A DNA stretch of 64,000 nucleotides. It comes from Hyphomicrobiaceae bacterium UBA7697. Lineage in GTDB: Bacteria > Pseudomonadota > Alphaproteobacteria > Rhizobiales > Methyloligellaceae. The number at the start of each line of letters is the position of its first letter. The first letter of the stretch is position 1. The position numbers and the translations under genes are program-made. The stretch lies in assembly GCA_002482645.1 (NCBI GenBank), contig DLGJ01000008.1, positions 496,001 through 560,000 on the forward strand, in the 5' to 3' direction. Of the stretch, positions 62,592 through 64,000 are shown in pieces. The notes beneath the pieces were generated by a model. The model was given only the letters and a program-made list of their open reading frames with translations, was not told the origin of the DNA and ran no database searches.

Positions 62592-63953
62592 TCAACCTGC
62601 GGGCAGAGTTAGCCTCGCGCATAGCCCCCCTTTGGGCCCCTTTTCGAGTTCGAAGCGGCCCTTGTAGAGATGGGCCAGATCCGCGACGATCGACAGGCCG
62701 AGCCCCGAGCCGGGCTTGCTTTCGTCGAGGCGCTGGCCGCGCTTGACCGCTCGTTCCCGCTCCGCCTTGGTCAATCCCGGCCCGTCGTCGTCCACGGTGA
62801 CGACGATCTCCCCGTCGCCCGAGCGCTGGGCGGCCACGGCGACGGCCCCCTTGGCCCATTTGCAAGCGTTGTCGATGAGGTTGCCCGTCATCTCCTCGAA
62901 ATCCTGCTTCTCGCCCTGAAACTTGAGCCCGGGGCCGACGGACACGGTCAGCACGATGCCCTTGTCGTCGTAGATGCGGTCGAGCGCCCGCTTGAGGGCC
63001 ATCAGCGTCGGCTCCACCTCGGTCACGCCCCCGATCACCCCGGAGCGGGCCGCGACGCGCGCCCGGTCGAGATGATGGGTGATCTGCGTGCGCATGATCT
63101 CCGCCTGCTCGACCACCTTGTCCGAAAGCGCCCCCCCATGAGAACGCGCTTCGTTGCTGATCACGCTCAGAGGCGTCTTCAGCGCATGAGCCAAATTGCC
63201 CACGTGCGTTCTCGCCCGTTCCACGACATCGCGATTGGATTGAATGAGCGCGTTGAGTTCGGTTTGCAGCGGCTTGATCTCGTCGGGGAGTTCCCCCTCC
63301 AGTTTCTCCGCGTCGCCCGAGCGGATCGCCGCGAGATCGTGCCGGATGGCGCGCAGCGGCAGCAGCCCGAAGCGCACCTGGAAGAACGTCGCGACGGTCA
63401 AGCCGGCACCCAGGATCACGAGCGCCAGAATGAGCATGGTCGTGAACTGCGCGAGATCGGCGTCGATTTCCGCCGCATCGCCCCCCACGGCGTAGGAATA
63501 CGCCGCCACCCCGTCATTGCCCGGCCTGATCTCCCGTTCCTCGATGCGCAGGTTCTCGCCGTCCGGCCCTGGCGCATAACTTCGCCGGGTCAACGTGTCG
63601 TCGGGAGGAACGTGTTCCTTGCTTGGAAGATCCAGCTCTTGATCGAGGAGGGAGCCCGACACGAAGAGCGGACGCGCGGCGCTCTCGAGCGGCTTGATCT
63701 GCCAGTACCAGCCGGAAAACGGGATGTCGAAAACCGGCGCTCCAAGACTCTCGGGAGATTCGGGAATATCGCCGCCTTCTGCCGTGCTCGCGGCCACGAG
63801 GCTCGTCATATAGACGTCCAGACGCGCATCGAAATTGCGTTCGATGCTTTGGCGGTAGAGGGAGGTGAGCAGAATCGCGGCGATGGGCATCACCACGAGC
63901 GTCCAAGCGGCGGCGGAGACGAACAGTCTGAAGGCGAGAGATTTCGGCCCCAT
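62592..63953 (-). CDS. feuQ: FeuQ/PhoQ-like sensor histidine kinase
   Basis: A 453-residue kinase with two transmembrane helices (about residues 9-30 and 170-192) around a periplasmic sensor of about 140 residues. HAMP-like sequence follows, then HisKA with H256 in GNLAHALKTPLSVISNEA. HATPase contains NLIDNACKWAKG, DDDGPGLTKAER and GSGLGLSIVADLAHLY. The HALKTPL box and the neighbourhood (upstream of the ccm/cyc operon, following an OmpR-type regulator by 4 bases) match FeuQ of rhizobia. There FeuPQ controls genes such as the cyclic glucan exporter ndvA. The stimulus in this organism is not known. Confidence 0.85.
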   Translation of the reverse strand: MGPKSLAFRLFVSAAAWTLVVMPIAAILLTSLYRQSIERNFDARLDVYMTSLVAASTAEGGDIPESPESLGAPVFDIPFSGWYWQIKPLESAARPLFVSGSLLDQELDLPSKEHVPPDDTLTRRSYAPGPDGENLRIEEREIRPGNDGVAAYSYAVGGDAAEIDADLAQFTTMLILALVILGAGLTVATFFQVRFGLLPLRAIRHDLAAIRSGDAEKLEGELPDEIKPLQTELNALIQSNRDVVERARTHVGNLAHALKTPLSVISNEARSHGGALSDKVVEQAEIMRTQITHHLDRARVAARSGVIGGVTEVEPTLMALKRALDRIYDDKGIVLTVSVGPGLKFQGEKQDFEEMTGNLIDNACKWAKGAVAVAAQRSGDGEIVVTVDDDGPGLTKAERERAVKRGQRLDESKPGSGLGLSIVADLAHLYKGRFELEKGPKGGLCARLTLPAG

Positions 63954-63957
63954 CGGG

Positions 63958-64000
63958 CTAGGCCCCGTCGGGATTTTCCGTGAGACGGTAGCCGAGCCCC
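63958..64000 (-). CDS. feuP: Response regulator C-terminus (FeuP-like), partial
   Basis: The last 13 codons of a gene that continues beyond the window. The visible residues GLGYRLTENPDGA end in TAG. GxGYRL is the standard end of OmpR-family winged-helix domains. It ends 4 bases before feuQ, as expected for the paired regulator. Confidence 0.75.
   Translation of the reverse strand, partial: GLGYRLTENPDGA

Overview
The window is high-GC chromosomal DNA from an alphaproteobacterium. It most likely comes from the Hyphomicrobiales (Rhizobiales). The evidence is a eukaryotic-type glutamine synthetase II gene (glnII) with a divergent DUF2735/GstI-type small gene, a feuPQ-like two-component pair next to a ccmIEFH cytochrome c maturation operon, a DUF2865 protein, a glnE next to a PleC-like kinase, and an HAGN-type glutamyl-tRNA synthetase. 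Genus cannot be fixed from this sequence alone. The window is almost all housekeeping and stress genes. I see no insertion sequence, prophage, CRISPR array, integrase or replication origin.

Layout. 0-6 kb: a secreted DUF2865 protein, then gltX, nadE and a class II DAHP synthase gene on the minus strand. 6-13.4 kb: a VIT/CCC1-type transporter, a GCS2-type carboxylate-amine ligase, an SDR overlapping glutathione reductase, gabD-rpiA, a phosphoglycolate-phosphatase-like HAD gene and a small secreted protein. 13.5-19.6 kb: tRNA-Val(CAC), asnB, an MFS transporter, glutamate decarboxylase, a small lipoprotein candidate and a DoxX protein. 19.7-21.6 kb: glnII with a good sigma-54 promoter and a tandemly duplicated terminator, facing gstI. 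21.6-31.6 kb: a type III ornithine decarboxylase, a caspase-fold protein with Ser in place of the catalytic Cys, a diheme cytochrome c with a GST, a degenerate DUF1045 protein, a 2OG-Fe(II) oxygenase, a HIBADH-type dehydrogenase, an Lrp/AsnC regulator, a UDG-family protein and an MBL hydrolase. 31.8-40.7 kb: a membrane histidine kinase, DUF1289 followed by two retroviral-type aspartic proteases, a phosphohexomutase, an ICMT/PEMT methyltransferase, an OxyR-like regulator lacking both redox cysteines, TerC and DusA. 40.8-45.9 kb: an arsR-arsC-arsH operon, a TsdA-like diheme cytochrome c and a copper P-type ATPase. 45.9-64 kb: pepN, a PleC-like kinase, then a long minus-strand series: feuP (partial)-feuQ, a lipoprotein, ccmI-E-F-H, degP, an OmpR-type regulator, its kinase and glnE.

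How the parts connect. Nitrogen: glnII, gstI, glnE, asnB, gadB and gabD all act on glutamine or glutamate, and the glnII/gstI pair carries visible regulatory DNA. Redox, metal and envelope stress: glutathione reductase, GST, the OxyR-like factor, the ars operon, the Cu-ATPase, TerC and DegP. The two diheme c-type cytochromes would be matured by the ccm operon at the other end of the window. No single novel multi-gene system stands out. The best leads are the Cys-less OxyR with a preserved OxyR-type operator, the Ser-substituted caspase, the paired aspartic proteases and the glnII regulatory region.
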